Of a DNA stretch of 64,000 nt, positions 8,922 through 18,511 are shown piece by piece. Below the pieces are notes generated by a model. It made no database searches, was not told the origin of the DNA, and was given only the letters and a program-made list of their open reading frames with translations. The stretch's first letter is position 1; each line of letters begins with the position of its first letter. The translations under genes were made by a program, and so were the position numbers. This stretch comes from Smithella sp. (GTDB lineage Bacteria > Desulfobacterota > Syntrophia > Syntrophales > Smithellaceae), in contig JAAZHX010000266.1 in assembly GCA_012510495.1 (NCBI GenBank), positions 1 through 64,000 on the forward strand. Reading direction: 5' to 3'.

Positions 8922-9755
8922 CTACAGGAAAATTTTGACAAGCTCCGCGGCCGACATCTGATATTTGTTTTTGATTGTCCGCCTGCCGTCCGATTCCCCC
9001 GTGACGGTGCAGGCCTTGAACCGCGAACAGTTTCCGTCTCTGTCCGGCCGGAAACCACGACAAACCCGCAGGACGTCCGGCGATATTTCATCAATCAGCA
9101 CGATTTTGCCGTCTCTGTGTTTCAACCGTCCCAGCTCGAATTTCCCATCGACAACGTGCAGCTTTCTGGACGCAAACTCTTGCGAAACGATAGCGGCTAT
9201 TTTTTGCACCAGCTTCACACTCTCGCCGATTTCCTTCCGGGTCAGCGCGCCTGTTTCGGCCAGCGCGTCCATCGTGATCAGAACATCGCTGTCGCCTTTC
9301 GTCCATGCCTCGACCACCCGGCGGAGATTTTTACAGGGCCGGACAAAGGGATAACGCCTCCAGAAGCTTCCGGTCGCGTTGTTTCTCCAGGTGAACTCCA
9401 GATTGGCCAGCGGGGCCGATCCGGGAAACGCCGGCGCCTGCGTCTTCATGCCGAGCGGAATGGCCGGCTCCACGATCATTTCGTTGTCGCTGATCGTATC
9501 GATGTAGTGCGTCGCAACGCCCTTTGATTTCAGAAGCTGGAAAAAATACGTGGCAAACCGGCATGCGATGGCCCCCTTCCCCGGAATTTCACCGACGACG
9601 ACGTCGTATCCCGGATCAAAAACCGGTTTGCCGTTTTCGAAGTAGCCGGTGCCCCGGTCGGTAAAGACAAACCGGTACTTTCCTTTGTGCGCCCCGCCCG
9701 TTATCCGGAATACGTCTTTCGATTTTCCGCGGCAAACCAGGTTTTTCTCCGCCAT
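8922..9755 (-). CDS. purC: SAICAR synthetase (phosphoribosylaminoimidazole-succinocarboxamide synthase)
   Basis: A 277-residue ATP-dependent ligase of purine biosynthesis that joins CAIR and aspartate to give SAICAR. Visible family motifs are the N-terminal CRGKSKDVF nucleotide-binding segment, RRYPFVRP in the middle, KFELGRL, and the magnesium/CAIR-binding VLIDEISPDVLR near residue 220. Length is within the normal PurC range. The first ATG is preceded by a usable GGGGGACA stretch. It is convergent with the TerB-like gene, with a gap of only 24 bases. Confidence 0.88.
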   Translation of the reverse strand: MAEKNLVCRGKSKDVFRITGGAHKGKYRFVFTDRGTGYFENGKPVFDPGYDVVVGEIPGKGAIACRFATYFFQLLKSKGVATHYIDTISDNEMIVEPAIPLGMKTQAPAFPGSAPLANLEFTWRNNATGSFWRRYPFVRPCKNLRRVVEAWTKGDSDVLITMDALAETGALTRKEIGESVKLVQKIAAIVSQEFASRKLHVVDGKFELGRLKHRDGKIVLIDEISPDVLRVCRGFRPDRDGNCSRFKACTVTGESDGRRTIKNKYQMSAAELVKIFL

Positions 9756-9984
9756 TGTGTCCCCCGTCAGAAATAAATTTTTAAAATGACAGCCGTTGCC
9801 GTGCCGCTGCCCTGTAATAAAAAATCAGAGTGCTGCATATAAAGAAAGCCCGGACGTGTCAAACGAAAAATGGCTTCAGGAGGTTCCCGGCCGGTGGCGC
9901 TTCTGGAACAAGGCTCCGCTAAACCAGGGCATCCATACCGGTGCCAGGCTGCCGTTTTAAGCGGGATGAGACACACTTCAATAA

Positions 9985-10014
9985 GAGAGCTTTATCTTAG
10001 GAAATAAAGCTCTC
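9985..10014 (-). terminator. 11-bp perfect stem-loop downstream of tRNA-Arg
   Basis: Arms 9985-9995 and 10004-10014 are perfectly complementary (gagagctttat with ataaagctctc) around an 8-base loop. It lies about 36 bases past the end of tRNA-Arg in the direction of transcription. The T-run precedes rather than follows the stem on that strand, so it is not a textbook intrinsic terminator, but termination or RNA processing is the likeliest role. The rest of 9756-10049 holds no supported gene. Confidence 0.5.
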
Positions 10015-10049
10015 AAAAAAGAAATGAAGTATTGTATTCCCGGATATAA

Positions 10050-10126
10050 TGGTGCCCCTGGCGTGAGTCGAACACGCGGCCCACAGATTAGGAATCTGTC
10101 GCTCTATCCTGCTGAGCTACAGGGGC
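10050..10126 (-). tRNA. tRNA-Arg (anticodon CCT)
   Basis: A cloverleaf can be folded on the minus strand. The acceptor arm GCCCCTG pairs with CAGGGGC, the D arm contains TAGCTCAGC..GATAGAGC, the anticodon arm is ACAGA-TTCCTAA-TCTGT with anticodon CCT, and the T arm has GTTCGACTC. The 3' CCA is encoded (10050-10052 on the complement). Confidence 0.96.
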
Positions 10127-10157
10127 AACCGGATTGGATATGTCCGAAGGAAGCGGC

Positions 10158-10186
10158 GATTTAACATTCTTTGCCGGCGCTGTCAA
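10158..10186 (-). promoter_or_regulatory. sigma70-type promoter of tRNA-Arg
   Basis: On the minus strand TTGACA (10186-10181) is followed after 17 bases by TAAATC (10163-10158), about 32 bases before the tRNA. The -35 is perfect and the -10 is weak. Confidence 0.55.
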
Positions 10187-10197
10187 CTCCCGCGCTT

Positions 10198-11103
10198 TCA
10201 TGCGTTTGCGAACTCCTTCAGGTGCGTTTCCAGCAGGCGGTCTTTGCTGAAATTCACCAATTTGAGTTTTTCAGGCCTGACGCCCGTAAAAGCGCATTTG
10301 GGCGCCAGGCCGATCAACTCCGACTCCAGAATCCGCACACCGCGTTCGGCGGCGAGGGCTTCCACCCGTTGATAAACCGCTTTGAGCGGGGTTTCTTTGC
10401 AGTTGGTCAGATTCATGGAAACCTGCGCCAGACGCCTGCTCTTTAAAATGACGCCGATGGCGCGCACATGCGGAAGGCCGCCGCTTTTTTCGCGGATGAG
10501 CGAGGCGATTTTCTGAGCCAGTCTCAGATCATCACCGTTCAAATTGATGTTGTATGCCACCAGCGGCTCGCGCGCGCCGACGGCCGCCGCGCCTGCGCCG
10601 GGATGAAAGACGGGTTCGCCGACGTCCGGCGCGTCTTTCTGAGCGGACATCTTTTTCGCCAGGGCCTCATAGCCGCCACGACGGACATCCGCAAGTTCTT
10701 TGCGCCCCGGAACGAGCGCCGCTTCGCCGTAAAAATAAACCGGAACGCCGAAGAGTTCATATAACCGGTTGCCGAAGAGGCGCGCCAGCTTCACGGCGTC
10801 CTCCATTTTCGTTCTTCCCAAGGGAATGAAGGGAACCACGTCCACCGCCCCCAACCGGGGATGGACACCGGCCTGCCGCCGCATATCGATGACCTTGAGC
10901 GCCTGACCCGCCGCGGCCAGCGCCGCGGCCAGCACATCTTCCGGCTTTCCCAAGAACGAAAAAACACTCCGGTTGTGATCCCGGTCCCCGGCGTAATCCA
11001 TCAGGCGAATCCCTCCGGACGCCTTCAGTACCCTTGCGATCGAATCGATCTTTGCATCGTCGCATCCTTCGCTGAAATTCGGCACACACTCGATGATTTT
11101 CAT
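10198..11103 (-). CDS. ftcD: glutamate formimidoyltransferase
   Basis: A 301-residue folate enzyme that moves the formimino group from N-formimino-glutamate to tetrahydrofolate (or formyl from N-formylglutamate). Family features seen are the start IIECVPNFSEG, the HNRSVFSF segment with its catalytic-site His, GVHPRLGAVDVVPFIPLG, VPVYFYGEAA, and the C-terminal domain with AIGVILKSR and VSMNLTNCKETPL. The cyclodeaminase domain found in fused versions is absent. The gene overlaps the upstream phosphatase by 4 bases (ATGA), so translation is coupled. No histidine-utilisation genes lie nearby, so a role in one-carbon supply is also possible. Confidence 0.9.
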   Translation of the reverse strand: MKIIECVPNFSEGCDDAKIDSIARVLKASGGIRLMDYAGDRDHNRSVFSFLGKPEDVLAAALAAAGQALKVIDMRRQAGVHPRLGAVDVVPFIPLGRTKMEDAVKLARLFGNRLYELFGVPVYFYGEAALVPGRKELADVRRGGYEALAKKMSAQKDAPDVGEPVFHPGAGAAAVGAREPLVAYNINLNGDDLRLAQKIASLIREKSGGLPHVRAIGVILKSRRLAQVSMNLTNCKETPLKAVYQRVEALAAERGVRILESELIGLAPKCAFTGVRPEKLKLVNFSKDRLLETHLKEFANA

Positions 11104-11747
11104 GTCGATACCTGATAAAATTTTAACGCCGGCAACTCCACGCAGGTAAGTCTGCCGCCGTAAACCGCGCCGGTGTCAATGCCGATCTTGTTTTCGGCAA
11201 CCAGCGGCGCGCTGAAATGCGTATGTCCAAAAACCACCCGCTTCCCGAAATCGTATTCGGAATCGATGAACTCCCGCCTGATCCACTGCAGATCCTGGGC
11301 GGACTGACAGGCAACCGGCGCCCCGGGACGCAGCCCGGCATGAACAAACAGATACTGATCCGTTTCATAATACGGCAGAAGCGATTCAAAAAAGATCAGG
11401 TGTTCGGCGGGAATTTTCCCCTTCCGGACACGCGGAGAATCCGACAGGAATATTTCGTAGGCCCGGAGCGTCGCCCAACCGCCGTTTTGCAGATACAGAT
11501 CCTCCTCCACGCCTTCCAGATAGTTCAGGAGCATGGATTCATGATTCCCGCAAAGGCAGACCAATTTCGCATAGGCCGCGCGCAGTCCTAAAACATAGTC
11601 CACCACCCCTTTGCTTTCGCCGCCGCGGTCAATGTAATCGCCGATAAAAACCAGGGTGTCTACTGCCGGATCGGCCGGAATTTTCCGCAAAAGCCGCTGA
11701 AGCGGATCCAGGCAGCCGTGAATGTCGCCGATGGCAAATATCTTCAT
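11100..11747 (-). CDS. calcineurin-like Ser/Thr-type metallophosphatase
   Basis: A 215-residue PPP-family phosphatase. All metal-binding motifs are present in order: GDIHG (about 7-11), GDYIDRGGES (about 36-45), GNHES (about 68-72), the His of LFVHAGLRPG (about 136) and the His of VVFGHTHF (about 175). The size fits bacterial PrpA/ApaH-like protein phosphatases; the substrate could be a phosphoprotein or a diadenosine polyphosphate. It lies 26 bases after ftsY and overlaps ftcD by 4 bases, so the three share a transcript. Confidence 0.88.
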   Translation of the reverse strand: MKIFAIGDIHGCLDPLQRLLRKIPADPAVDTLVFIGDYIDRGGESKGVVDYVLGLRAAYAKLVCLCGNHESMLLNYLEGVEEDLYLQNGGWATLRAYEIFLSDSPRVRKGKIPAEHLIFFESLLPYYETDQYLFVHAGLRPGAPVACQSAQDLQWIRREFIDSEYDFGKRVVFGHTHFSAPLVAENKIGIDTGAVYGGRLTCVELPALKFYQVST

Positions 11748-11773
11748 GATCCTTTGCCGTCATAAGCAGACTG

Positions 11774-12685
11774 CTAATCCAGAAGAGCGGCCGTAAAATC
11801 TCTGCTGTCGAAGGATCGCAGATCCTCCAGCCCCTCACCGACGCCGATAAAGCGCACCGGAAGCCCCAGTTCGCCGGCGATGCGCACCACCACGCCGCCC
11901 TTGGAAGTCCCGTCCAGCTTGGTCAGCACAATGCCGGTCGCTCCGATTTCCTCCTGGAACATTCTGGCCTGAATGACGGCGTTCTGGCCCGTCGTGGCGT
12001 CCAGAACCAGCAGGATTTCATGCGGAGCTCCGGACAGCTCCCTGCCGATGACTCTTTTGACTTTTTTGAGTTCTTCCATCAGATTGGTCCGGGTGTGCAG
12101 ACGCCCGGCGGTATCCACGATCACGACACCGTTAAAACCCGCTTTGATCTTCCCGGCGGCGTCAAAAACAACAGCAGCGGGATCGGCGTTCATTTTCTGT
12201 TTGATGACCGGCGCGCCGACGCGAGCGCCCCATACCTCCAGTTGTTCAATGGCCGCCGCGCGAAAGGTGTCGGCCGCCACAAGCAAAATTTCATGACCGT
12301 CCCGGCGCAGCATATGGGCCAGTTTGCCGATGGTGGTGGTCTTGCCGCTGCCGTTGACGCCAACGGCCATAATAACAAAAGACCTGTCTTTCGGGATGGA
12401 GAGCGGTTTATCCATCTGCCGGAGAACGGCGATCATGCGATCCTGTAAAACCTTCCTGATCTGCGACGCGTCGGAAAGCTCTCTGCGTTTGACCCGTTGT
12501 TTGACGTCTTCAATCAAATCAAGGGCAAACTGCGGACCCATATCCGCCGAAATCATCAGCTCTTCCAGTTCGTCGTAGAGCGCCTGGTCCAGAACCCTTT
12601 CGCCGAAAACGAGCTGATCCAGATTTTTGGCCAGGGCGTCCCGTGTCTTGGTCAGCCCCGCTTTTAGTTTGTCGAATAAACCCAC
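11774..12685 (-). CDS. ftsY: signal recognition particle receptor FtsY
   Basis: A 303-residue SRP GTPase that docks ribosome-SRP complexes at the membrane. It has an N-terminal helical N domain (from GLFDKLKAGLTKTRDALA) and a G domain with P-loop GVNGSGKTTTIGKLA, DTFRAAAIEQL, DTAGRLHT, TKLDGTSKGG and the C-terminal GVGEGLEDLRSF. The acidic A domain of E. coli FtsY is absent, as in many bacteria. I chose GTG at 12685 because the protein then starts exactly at the conserved GLFDKLK; a TTG at 12709 would add eight unconserved residues. Confidence 0.93.
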   Translation of the reverse strand: MGLFDKLKAGLTKTRDALAKNLDQLVFGERVLDQALYDELEELMISADMGPQFALDLIEDVKQRVKRRELSDASQIRKVLQDRMIAVLRQMDKPLSIPKDRSFVIMAVGVNGSGKTTTIGKLAHMLRRDGHEILLVAADTFRAAAIEQLEVWGARVGAPVIKQKMNADPAAVVFDAAGKIKAGFNGVVIVDTAGRLHTRTNLMEELKKVKRVIGRELSGAPHEILLVLDATTGQNAVIQARMFQEEIGATGIVLTKLDGTSKGGVVVRIAGELGLPVRFIGVGEGLEDLRSFDSRDFTAALLD

Positions 12686-12974
12686 TTTGCTTCTTGTTCC
12701 TTTCCGCAAGAATCCTCTTGGCGAAACGGCAACACAACCGCCCCTTGGACAGACGGCGGGAAACCGTTATGGCTGTCCATGATTCATAACGACTTTCGAC
12801 GCCAAAGTAAAGAAATGGATGATTTTCTAAAAAAAGGCGGGGTTTCCCGTGGTGTGCAGAAAACTCCCGCCTGCTGAATACAGACTGGGTCCGGATGCCG
12901 CCCGCTTCTCCCGCCGGGGCGGATGTCGGACGGACCAGCCGCCGGATTCAGAGGGCGGCGGGCCGAACAAAATG

Positions 12975-13424
12975 CTATTTAAACACCGGCCGTTGGGGCA
13001 TCAGTTTGATGTACTTGATCTCTGCTTTGGTCTCTTCGTATTGAAATCCCAGGATATCCCGCATGGAAATCATGCCCACCACCCTTTTGCCGTCCGCAAT
13101 CGGAATATGCCGGATCTTTTTATTTCTCATGGTGTTGATCGCGTAATCCAGATCGTCTTCCATCGACGCGATGGCGACTTCATGGGTCATGATATCCCCG
13201 ACTTTCTTGTCGTCGCAATTCCCCCCGTGCGCGAGGCACTTACGCACGATGTCTCTTTCTGTAATGATGCCGATCAACTCATTTTTTTCATCCGTGACGG
13301 GAAGTGCCCCTTTATCGTGCTGCGCCAGTTTTTGAATCGCCGCTGAAATAAATTCATCCGCCTCAACGGTGATTAAAGATTTATTTTTGAATCCCGTAGC
13401 TTTCAACATATCCCGTATCTTCAT
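12975..13424 (-). CDS. tandem CBS-domain protein
   Basis: A 149-residue cytoplasmic protein made of two CBS motifs. The first is about residues 8-65 (ALPVTDEKNELIGIITERDIVR) and the second about 75-130 (IRHIPIADGKRVVGMISMRDIL). CBS pairs bind adenine nucleotides and sense energy state, usually controlling partner proteins. No effector domain is fused. ATG at 13424 follows GGGAGATG. The gene sits between smc and ftsY with gaps over 260 bases, so it is probably an independent transcript. Partner unknown. Confidence 0.85.
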   Translation of the reverse strand: MKIRDMLKATGFKNKSLITVEADEFISAAIQKLAQHDKGALPVTDEKNELIGIITERDIVRKCLAHGGNCDDKKVGDIMTHEVAIASMEDDLDYAINTMRNKKIRHIPIADGKRVVGMISMRDILGFQYEETKAEIKYIKLMPQRPVFK

Positions 13425-13688
13425 CTCCCTTTTCCTCCCTTGTTCAATATGCTCTTGAGCAGGTCAAGAATCGATTTCCGAATGATAATGCCTTTAACGA
13501 CGAAAACAAAATTTTCATCCTGGAAAACTTCACGTCTTCCATATAACTCATTTTTTTCCGAAAGCAAGCCTTTTCTTCAAAGCAGCGCCGAAGATGATTT
13601 TCGAAGCGGCCCGAAAAGTTTCCGCGCAAAAACAACGCTCTTGCGGGCGGCAGGAGAATCTGCGCCGAAGGCGATCGAACGGACCGGA

Positions 13689-16600
13689 TCAATTGAGGGC
13701 TACGGATACCAGGGAGGAAATCCCCTGCTTTTGCATGGTCACGCCGAAGAGCGTGTCGGCAACTTCCATCGTGCTCTTGTTGTGCGTAATCATGATGACC
13801 TGGGATTTTTCGGCGACATCCCGGATCAGGCGGTTGAACAGGTTGGTGTTTGCGTCGTCGAGCGCCGCATCGACTTCGTCCAGAATCAGGAAGGGCGACG
13901 GACGGTACAGCAAAATGGCGAAGATCAGCGCAATCGCCGCCAGAGATTTTTCGCCGCCGGACAACAGGCTGACGCTTTGCGCTTTCTTGCCGGGAATCTG
14001 AATGTCGATGTCCACGCCGGTTTCCAGAAGATCGCTTTCATCGGTCAGCAGCAGTTCGCCGCGCCCGCCGGGGAAAATATGGGCAAAGGTTTTCTTGAAG
14101 CATTCATTGACGGCGGCAAAGGTTGCGGAAAACCGTTCGCGGGATATTTTATTAATCCGGGTGATCGTCCTTTGCAGCGACGCCAGCGAGTCGTTGAGGT
14201 CGTTCAACTGCGTGGCCAGAAACTGGTTGCGCTGATCCAGCTCGGCGTATTCATTGAGCGCCAGCAGATTCACTTCGCCGAAATTTTCGATCATCTGCTT
14301 GTCTTTTTCCAGCAGGGCGCCGAGTTCGGCAATTTTTTCATCCTCCAGCATCTCAAAATCCGCCATCAGGGAGGCCAGGTCCACCTGGTGCTTTTCCGCA
14401 ACCGCGTTTTGCAGGTTTTCCAGGGTCAGCACTCCCTCGCGGCACTGCATTTCCAGCTCGCTTTGCTGCCGGTGCAGCTCGTCCATTTTTTTCTTGATGT
14501 CGCGGATTTCATTTTCCTGAATGTTGAGCCGCTCGTCGTCCCCGACACGCTTTTCTTTCAATTCGATCAGAACCGTTTCACAGGCCGCCAGTTTTTCGTA
14601 AAGGGTCTTGAGCGCCTCCGTATCCGCCTCGACGGCGGTGAAAAGACCGGCCAACTGCTGTTCACAGGCCGCGATATCCTCCCGCTTTCGTGCGGCTTCG
14701 CTTTCGCTTGCGGTGAGATCATTCTGCACTCGCGCGATCGTCCGCAAATCCGCTTCCTTCTTTTCCGCCAGCGCGGCCAGCAGAACTTTTTTCTCCGTGA
14801 GCCGCTTTTCCTGGGCGTCAATGGCCGCGCGTGACTGCTGGCGGCGGCTGTTGAAGCCGGAGATGATTTCGTTGAGTTCCTTTTCCGCCGCTTCCTTCAC
14901 CAGAATTTCCGCCTCGAGCTCCCGCAGTTTCTGCCGGGCCTGGGCCTCCTCCGATTTAATATTCCGGCGATTGAACTCCAGAACAGCGATTCTCTGCTTG
15001 AGCCTTTCCGATTCATCGCCGAAGCGCTCCAGATCTTTCTTCCGGCTGTAGGCGTTCATTTCCAGTTGATGTTCGCTGTTTTTCAGCCCGGCAAGCTCTT
15101 CATCCCAACGGGCAATCGACGCCGCCAGTTCTTTCTTTTCCCGCATGCGGTCGTCGATCTCGCCGGAAAGCTTCCGGACTTCACGCTCCAGCTCCGCGAT
15201 TTCCCGCTTGGTGGCCAGCAGGCTTTTCTCCACCGCCCGGCCGCTGCCGCCGGTCAGAACGCCGTCGGGACTGATGGTATCGCCTTCGGGAGTCACAAAG
15301 GTACCCCGGAAGCCGTTTTTCTTCCAGAGATTGATGCCGGTTTCAATGGAGGGCGTCAGCAGCACATCGCCCAGCAGACAGTCGGCGATTTTTTTGAACT
15401 CCTCCTGGACAGCCACTTTCTCCAGCAGGGGCTCCGCTTCCTGAAGATGTTCCGCGCTGTAGTGTCGGGCGTTGTCGCCGCGCAGCTCCACCGGCACGAA
15501 ACTGCCCCGGCCCAGCTTGTAATTTTTCAGATAATCAATGGCGCGGAGGCCTTCTTCCTGGTTCTTCACCACGACATACTGGAGTTTGTCGCCCAGCACC
15601 GCTTCCACAGCCGATTCGTATTCGCGGGGAACGTCGATGTGGTCGGCCACGACGCCGTAAAACGCGTCGGAGCCGTCCTGCTTTTCAATGACTTTTTTGA
15701 CTCCCTCGTTGGACCATTTGAAGGCGGCTTCAAATTCTTCAAGCGATTGCAGCCGCGACGATTTGCCGCCCGCCTCTTCCTTGACCTGGAGGATGCGTTC
15801 TTCAACCGCCTGCAGGTCCGATTTGGTTTTTTCCAGCGCGTCGGCTGCTTCTTCTTTCTCCTTCGTAATCCGTGCGATTTCCTCTTCTTCCGCCGCCAGC
15901 CCGAGGGAAAGCTCCCGCATTTTTCCCGCAAGCTCGGCAAGCCGCTTTTTGTCCTCGTCGATTTCCCTGGTTTCCCTCTCTTCGCGCCTGTGAAAATCCT
16001 CCATGCTTTTTTTGAGGCTCGTGGCGGCGTTCCCGAATTTGGCCAGATCCTGCATCACGTCAATGTAGCGGATTTTATGCTCTTCCAGGCGGGCGTTGAT
16101 GTCCCGGTCGGTTTCTAAAAACCCTTGAATCTCACTCGCCCCTTCATCCAGCTCCTGCTGAAGAACGGCCATCTGCTGGAGGGCGTCCCCGGATTTCTTC
16201 TGCAGATTCCCGATCTCGACGGAGAGGCTTTCTTTCTTCCGGCCCATCGCTTCGATCTCGGTCAGGTTGTTCTGCCTGCGTTCCGAGACTTCCGCCATCC
16301 GACGGCGCGAAAACTCAACATTCTTTTCCTTGATGTTGATGGCGTTTTTCGCCTCATAAAGCCCGGTTTGATGAAGGCCGATCTGCTCGTCTTTTTCCAG
16401 GAGGGCCGCCTTCATTTCCTGCAGAGAAGATTCCCTGGCTTCCATTTGCGCCCTGACGGCGTCCGCCTGGCCGGCAATGCGCGCCCGCTCGTCCTGCAGC
16501 GCGGCGTTCTTTCCGGCCATTTTGGCATAGCCCTGACGGGACAACGTCAGTTCCGTCTCTTTCATTCGCTGCTTTACTGCTTTATACTGCTCGGCTTTTT

Positions 16601-17237
16601 TGGCCTGACGGGTGACGGCGTTGAGTTGCGATTTGACTTCCCTGTGAATGTCGTTCAGGCGCAGGATATTCTGTTTGGTGGCCTCCATCTTGCGAACGGC
16701 GGCATCTTTGCGGCTTTTATACTTGGACACGCCGGCTGCGTCTTCGATAAAGAGGCGGCGGTCTTCCGGCTTGGCTTCTACCAGATTGGCCACAGCCCCC
16801 TGCTCCACCAGGGAATAGGTCCGGGCCCCGATGCCCGTGCCCATGAAGAACTCTTTCACGTCCAGCAGGCGGCACGGCACCCGGTTGATGCAATATTCAC
16901 TCTCGCCGTCGAGAATGGTTTTGCGCGAAATGGAAATTTCCGTCAATTCGCCGTAAATGCCCGGAAAGGACGATCCGTTGCTCGACAACGTCATCACGAC
17001 TTCCGCCATGCTTACGGGAGCGGCGTCCTCGCTGCCGTTGAAAATCACGTCGTCCATCTTCTTGCCGCGCAGCGCTTTGACCCGCTGTTCGCCCATAACC
17101 CAGCGAATCGCATCGACAACATTTGATTTTCCGCAGCCGTTGGGTCCGACAACCGCACTGACGCCCTGGGAAAAGTCAACCGTAACCTTCTCGCGGAAGG
17201 ATTTAAAACCTGTGATCTCCAGACGCTTTAGTTTCAT
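13689..17237 (-). CDS. smc: chromosome segregation ATPase SMC
   Basis: A full-length SMC (1182 residues). The N-terminal head has Walker A GPNGCGKSNVVDAIRW (about 32-47). A long coiled coil (about 170-500) leads to the hinge (about 520-660, including YGVVADHIDVPREYE and the GDTISPDGVLTGGS segment), then the returning coiled coil (about 680-1010). The C-terminal head has the signature LLSGGEKSLAAIAL and Walker B FLILDEVDAALDD. It compacts and individualises chromosomes with ScpA and ScpB, which are not in this window. The last codons end at 13689, with about 260 bases of apparently noncoding DNA before the CBS gene. Confidence 0.97.
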   Translation of the reverse strand: MKLKRLEITGFKSFREKVTVDFSQGVSAVVGPNGCGKSNVVDAIRWVMGEQRVKALRGKKMDDVIFNGSEDAAPVSMAEVVMTLSSNGSSFPGIYGELTEISISRKTILDGESEYCINRVPCRLLDVKEFFMGTGIGARTYSLVEQGAVANLVEAKPEDRRLFIEDAAGVSKYKSRKDAAVRKMEATKQNILRLNDIHREVKSQLNAVTRQAKKAEQYKAVKQRMKETELTLSRQGYAKMAGKNAALQDERARIAGQADAVRAQMEARESSLQEMKAALLEKDEQIGLHQTGLYEAKNAINIKEKNVEFSRRRMAEVSERRQNNLTEIEAMGRKKESLSVEIGNLQKKSGDALQQMAVLQQELDEGASEIQGFLETDRDINARLEEHKIRYIDVMQDLAKFGNAATSLKKSMEDFHRREERETREIDEDKKRLAELAGKMRELSLGLAAEEEEIARITKEKEEAADALEKTKSDLQAVEERILQVKEEAGGKSSRLQSLEEFEAAFKWSNEGVKKVIEKQDGSDAFYGVVADHIDVPREYESAVEAVLGDKLQYVVVKNQEEGLRAIDYLKNYKLGRGSFVPVELRGDNARHYSAEHLQEAEPLLEKVAVQEEFKKIADCLLGDVLLTPSIETGINLWKKNGFRGTFVTPEGDTISPDGVLTGGSGRAVEKSLLATKREIAELEREVRKLSGEIDDRMREKKELAASIARWDEELAGLKNSEHQLEMNAYSRKKDLERFGDESERLKQRIAVLEFNRRNIKSEEAQARQKLRELEAEILVKEAAEKELNEIISGFNSRRQQSRAAIDAQEKRLTEKKVLLAALAEKKEADLRTIARVQNDLTASESEAARKREDIAACEQQLAGLFTAVEADTEALKTLYEKLAACETVLIELKEKRVGDDERLNIQENEIRDIKKKMDELHRQQSELEMQCREGVLTLENLQNAVAEKHQVDLASLMADFEMLEDEKIAELGALLEKDKQMIENFGEVNLLALNEYAELDQRNQFLATQLNDLNDSLASLQRTITRINKISRERFSATFAAVNECFKKTFAHIFPGGRGELLLTDESDLLETGVDIDIQIPGKKAQSVSLLSGGEKSLAAIALIFAILLYRPSPFLILDEVDAALDDANTNLFNRLIRDVAEKSQVIMITHNKSTMEVADTLFGVTMQKQGISSLVSVALN

Positions 17238-17470
17238 AAACCATCTTTAACTGAAGTTGTGCAAATTTTGGCAAATCCTAACAAAAGAATGTCTCTTTGT
17301 AAAGCGAAAATACAACAAAATGTATTCCCGAAAAAACACTACCACAACATATAGTGCTTGCCGGTTCATTTTCGAAGATCTGGTTTTAACAGCCGTCTTC
17401 CTGGAAGCAGAAAAGAGCAGAAAAAAGCTCGTGGTTTAACGGATGTTATGATGCATCCGGTCTTCAGCGA

Positions 17471-18511
17471 TTATTGACCAAATGCCTCGATTCCGAACGC
17501 CTGCAACAGGCCTTCCAGCCTTTGGCCGCAGGAGGGGCACTGACGCCCCGAAAGGAAATGGTCAAGAATTCTGAAACCATAACGCCGGATTAACAATTTA
17601 TGGCAGTTTGAACAGTAGGTGTTTTCACCCTCATCGCCCGGCACATTGCCGCTGTAAACATGATGCAAGCCTGCTTCTTTCCCGATCGCGCAGGCGCGCC
17701 TGAGAGAGGCGACGGAGGTGGAAGCGACATCGAGCATTTTGAACTGCGGGTGGAATCTGCTGATATGCCATGGGGTTTCCGGACCCAGGGCCCGGATGAA
17801 TGCGGCAAGGTCCTTTAATTCTTCGGCGGAGTCGTTCAATCCGGGAATTAAAAGCGTGGTAATTTCCAGCCAGATACCCAGGTCTTTCATTTTTTTGAGG
17901 CTGTCCAAAACGGGGTCAAGTCTCGCGCCGCACTGCTTTTTATAAAACTTGTCCCGGAAGGACTTCAAATCCACATTGGCGGCGGCCAGATAAGGTGACA
18001 TCAGATCAATGGCCTGGGGCGTCATGAACCCGTTGGTGACAAAAAGGTTTTTCAGTCCTGCCCGGCTGGCGATCTTCGCGGTTTCCAGAGCGGTCTCCAG
18101 GTAAACCGTCGGCTCCGTGTACGTATAGGCAATCGTTTGGCAATTATTTTTCCCGGCTCTTTCGACTATTGTTTCGGGCGGCACCTCTTCCCCCATGATC
18201 ATGAGCGTGGAGCGGGGCATCTGGGAAATTTCGTGGTTCTGGCAAAACAGACAGGTAAAATTGCAGCCGGCGGCGGCCACGGAATAGGACCGCGAGCCGG
18301 GAAGCACGTGAAAAAAAGGCTTCTTTTCAATCGGATCCGCGTGTTCGGCGATCAGCGTCCCGAAAACGAGGGAGTATAAAACACCGTCCCGGTTTTCCCG
18401 GACTCCGCACAGACCGCGTCGACCGGGTCCAATGTTGCAGTGGTGGGCGCATAGTCCGCAGAGCACCCGGGACCCGGCCAGCCTTTCGTAAAGCAGCGCC
18501 TCGCGGATCAT
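17471..18511 (-). CDS. AmrS-like radical SAM enzyme (AmmeMemoRadiSam-type)
   Basis: A 346-residue radical SAM protein. The N-terminal segment has two conserved cysteine motifs (VLCGLCAHHCNIGPGRRGLCG), then the [4Fe-4S] motif CNFTCLFCQN (CxxxCxxC), GEEVPPETIVERA, AYTYTEPTVY and NVDLKSF, all typical of the AmrS family that resembles pyruvate-formate-lyase activators. The C-terminus adds a CxxC...CxxC zinc ribbon. In other genomes AmrS lies with AmrA/AmrB; those are not seen here. ATG at 18511 is chosen because it overlaps the upstream methyltransferase stop by 4 bases; a longer open frame to 18742 has no family similarity. Confidence 0.85.
   Translation of the reverse strand: MIREALLYERLAGSRVLCGLCAHHCNIGPGRRGLCGVRENRDGVLYSLVFGTLIAEHADPIEKKPFFHVLPGSRSYSVAAAGCNFTCLFCQNHEISQMPRSTLMIMGEEVPPETIVERAGKNNCQTIAYTYTEPTVYLETALETAKIASRAGLKNLFVTNGFMTPQAIDLMSPYLAAANVDLKSFRDKFYKKQCGARLDPVLDSLKKMKDLGIWLEITTLLIPGLNDSAEELKDLAAFIRALGPETPWHISRFHPQFKMLDVASTSVASLRRACAIGKEAGLHHVYSGNVPGDEGENTYCSNCHKLLIRRYGFRILDHFLSGRQCPSCGQRLEGLLQAFGIEAFGQ

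Noticed and set aside
13440-16118. Long plus-strand frames (464 and 350 codons) opposite smc
   Set aside because: They are mirror frames of the SMC coding strand; their composition is typical of antisense reading and the smc product is intact end to end.
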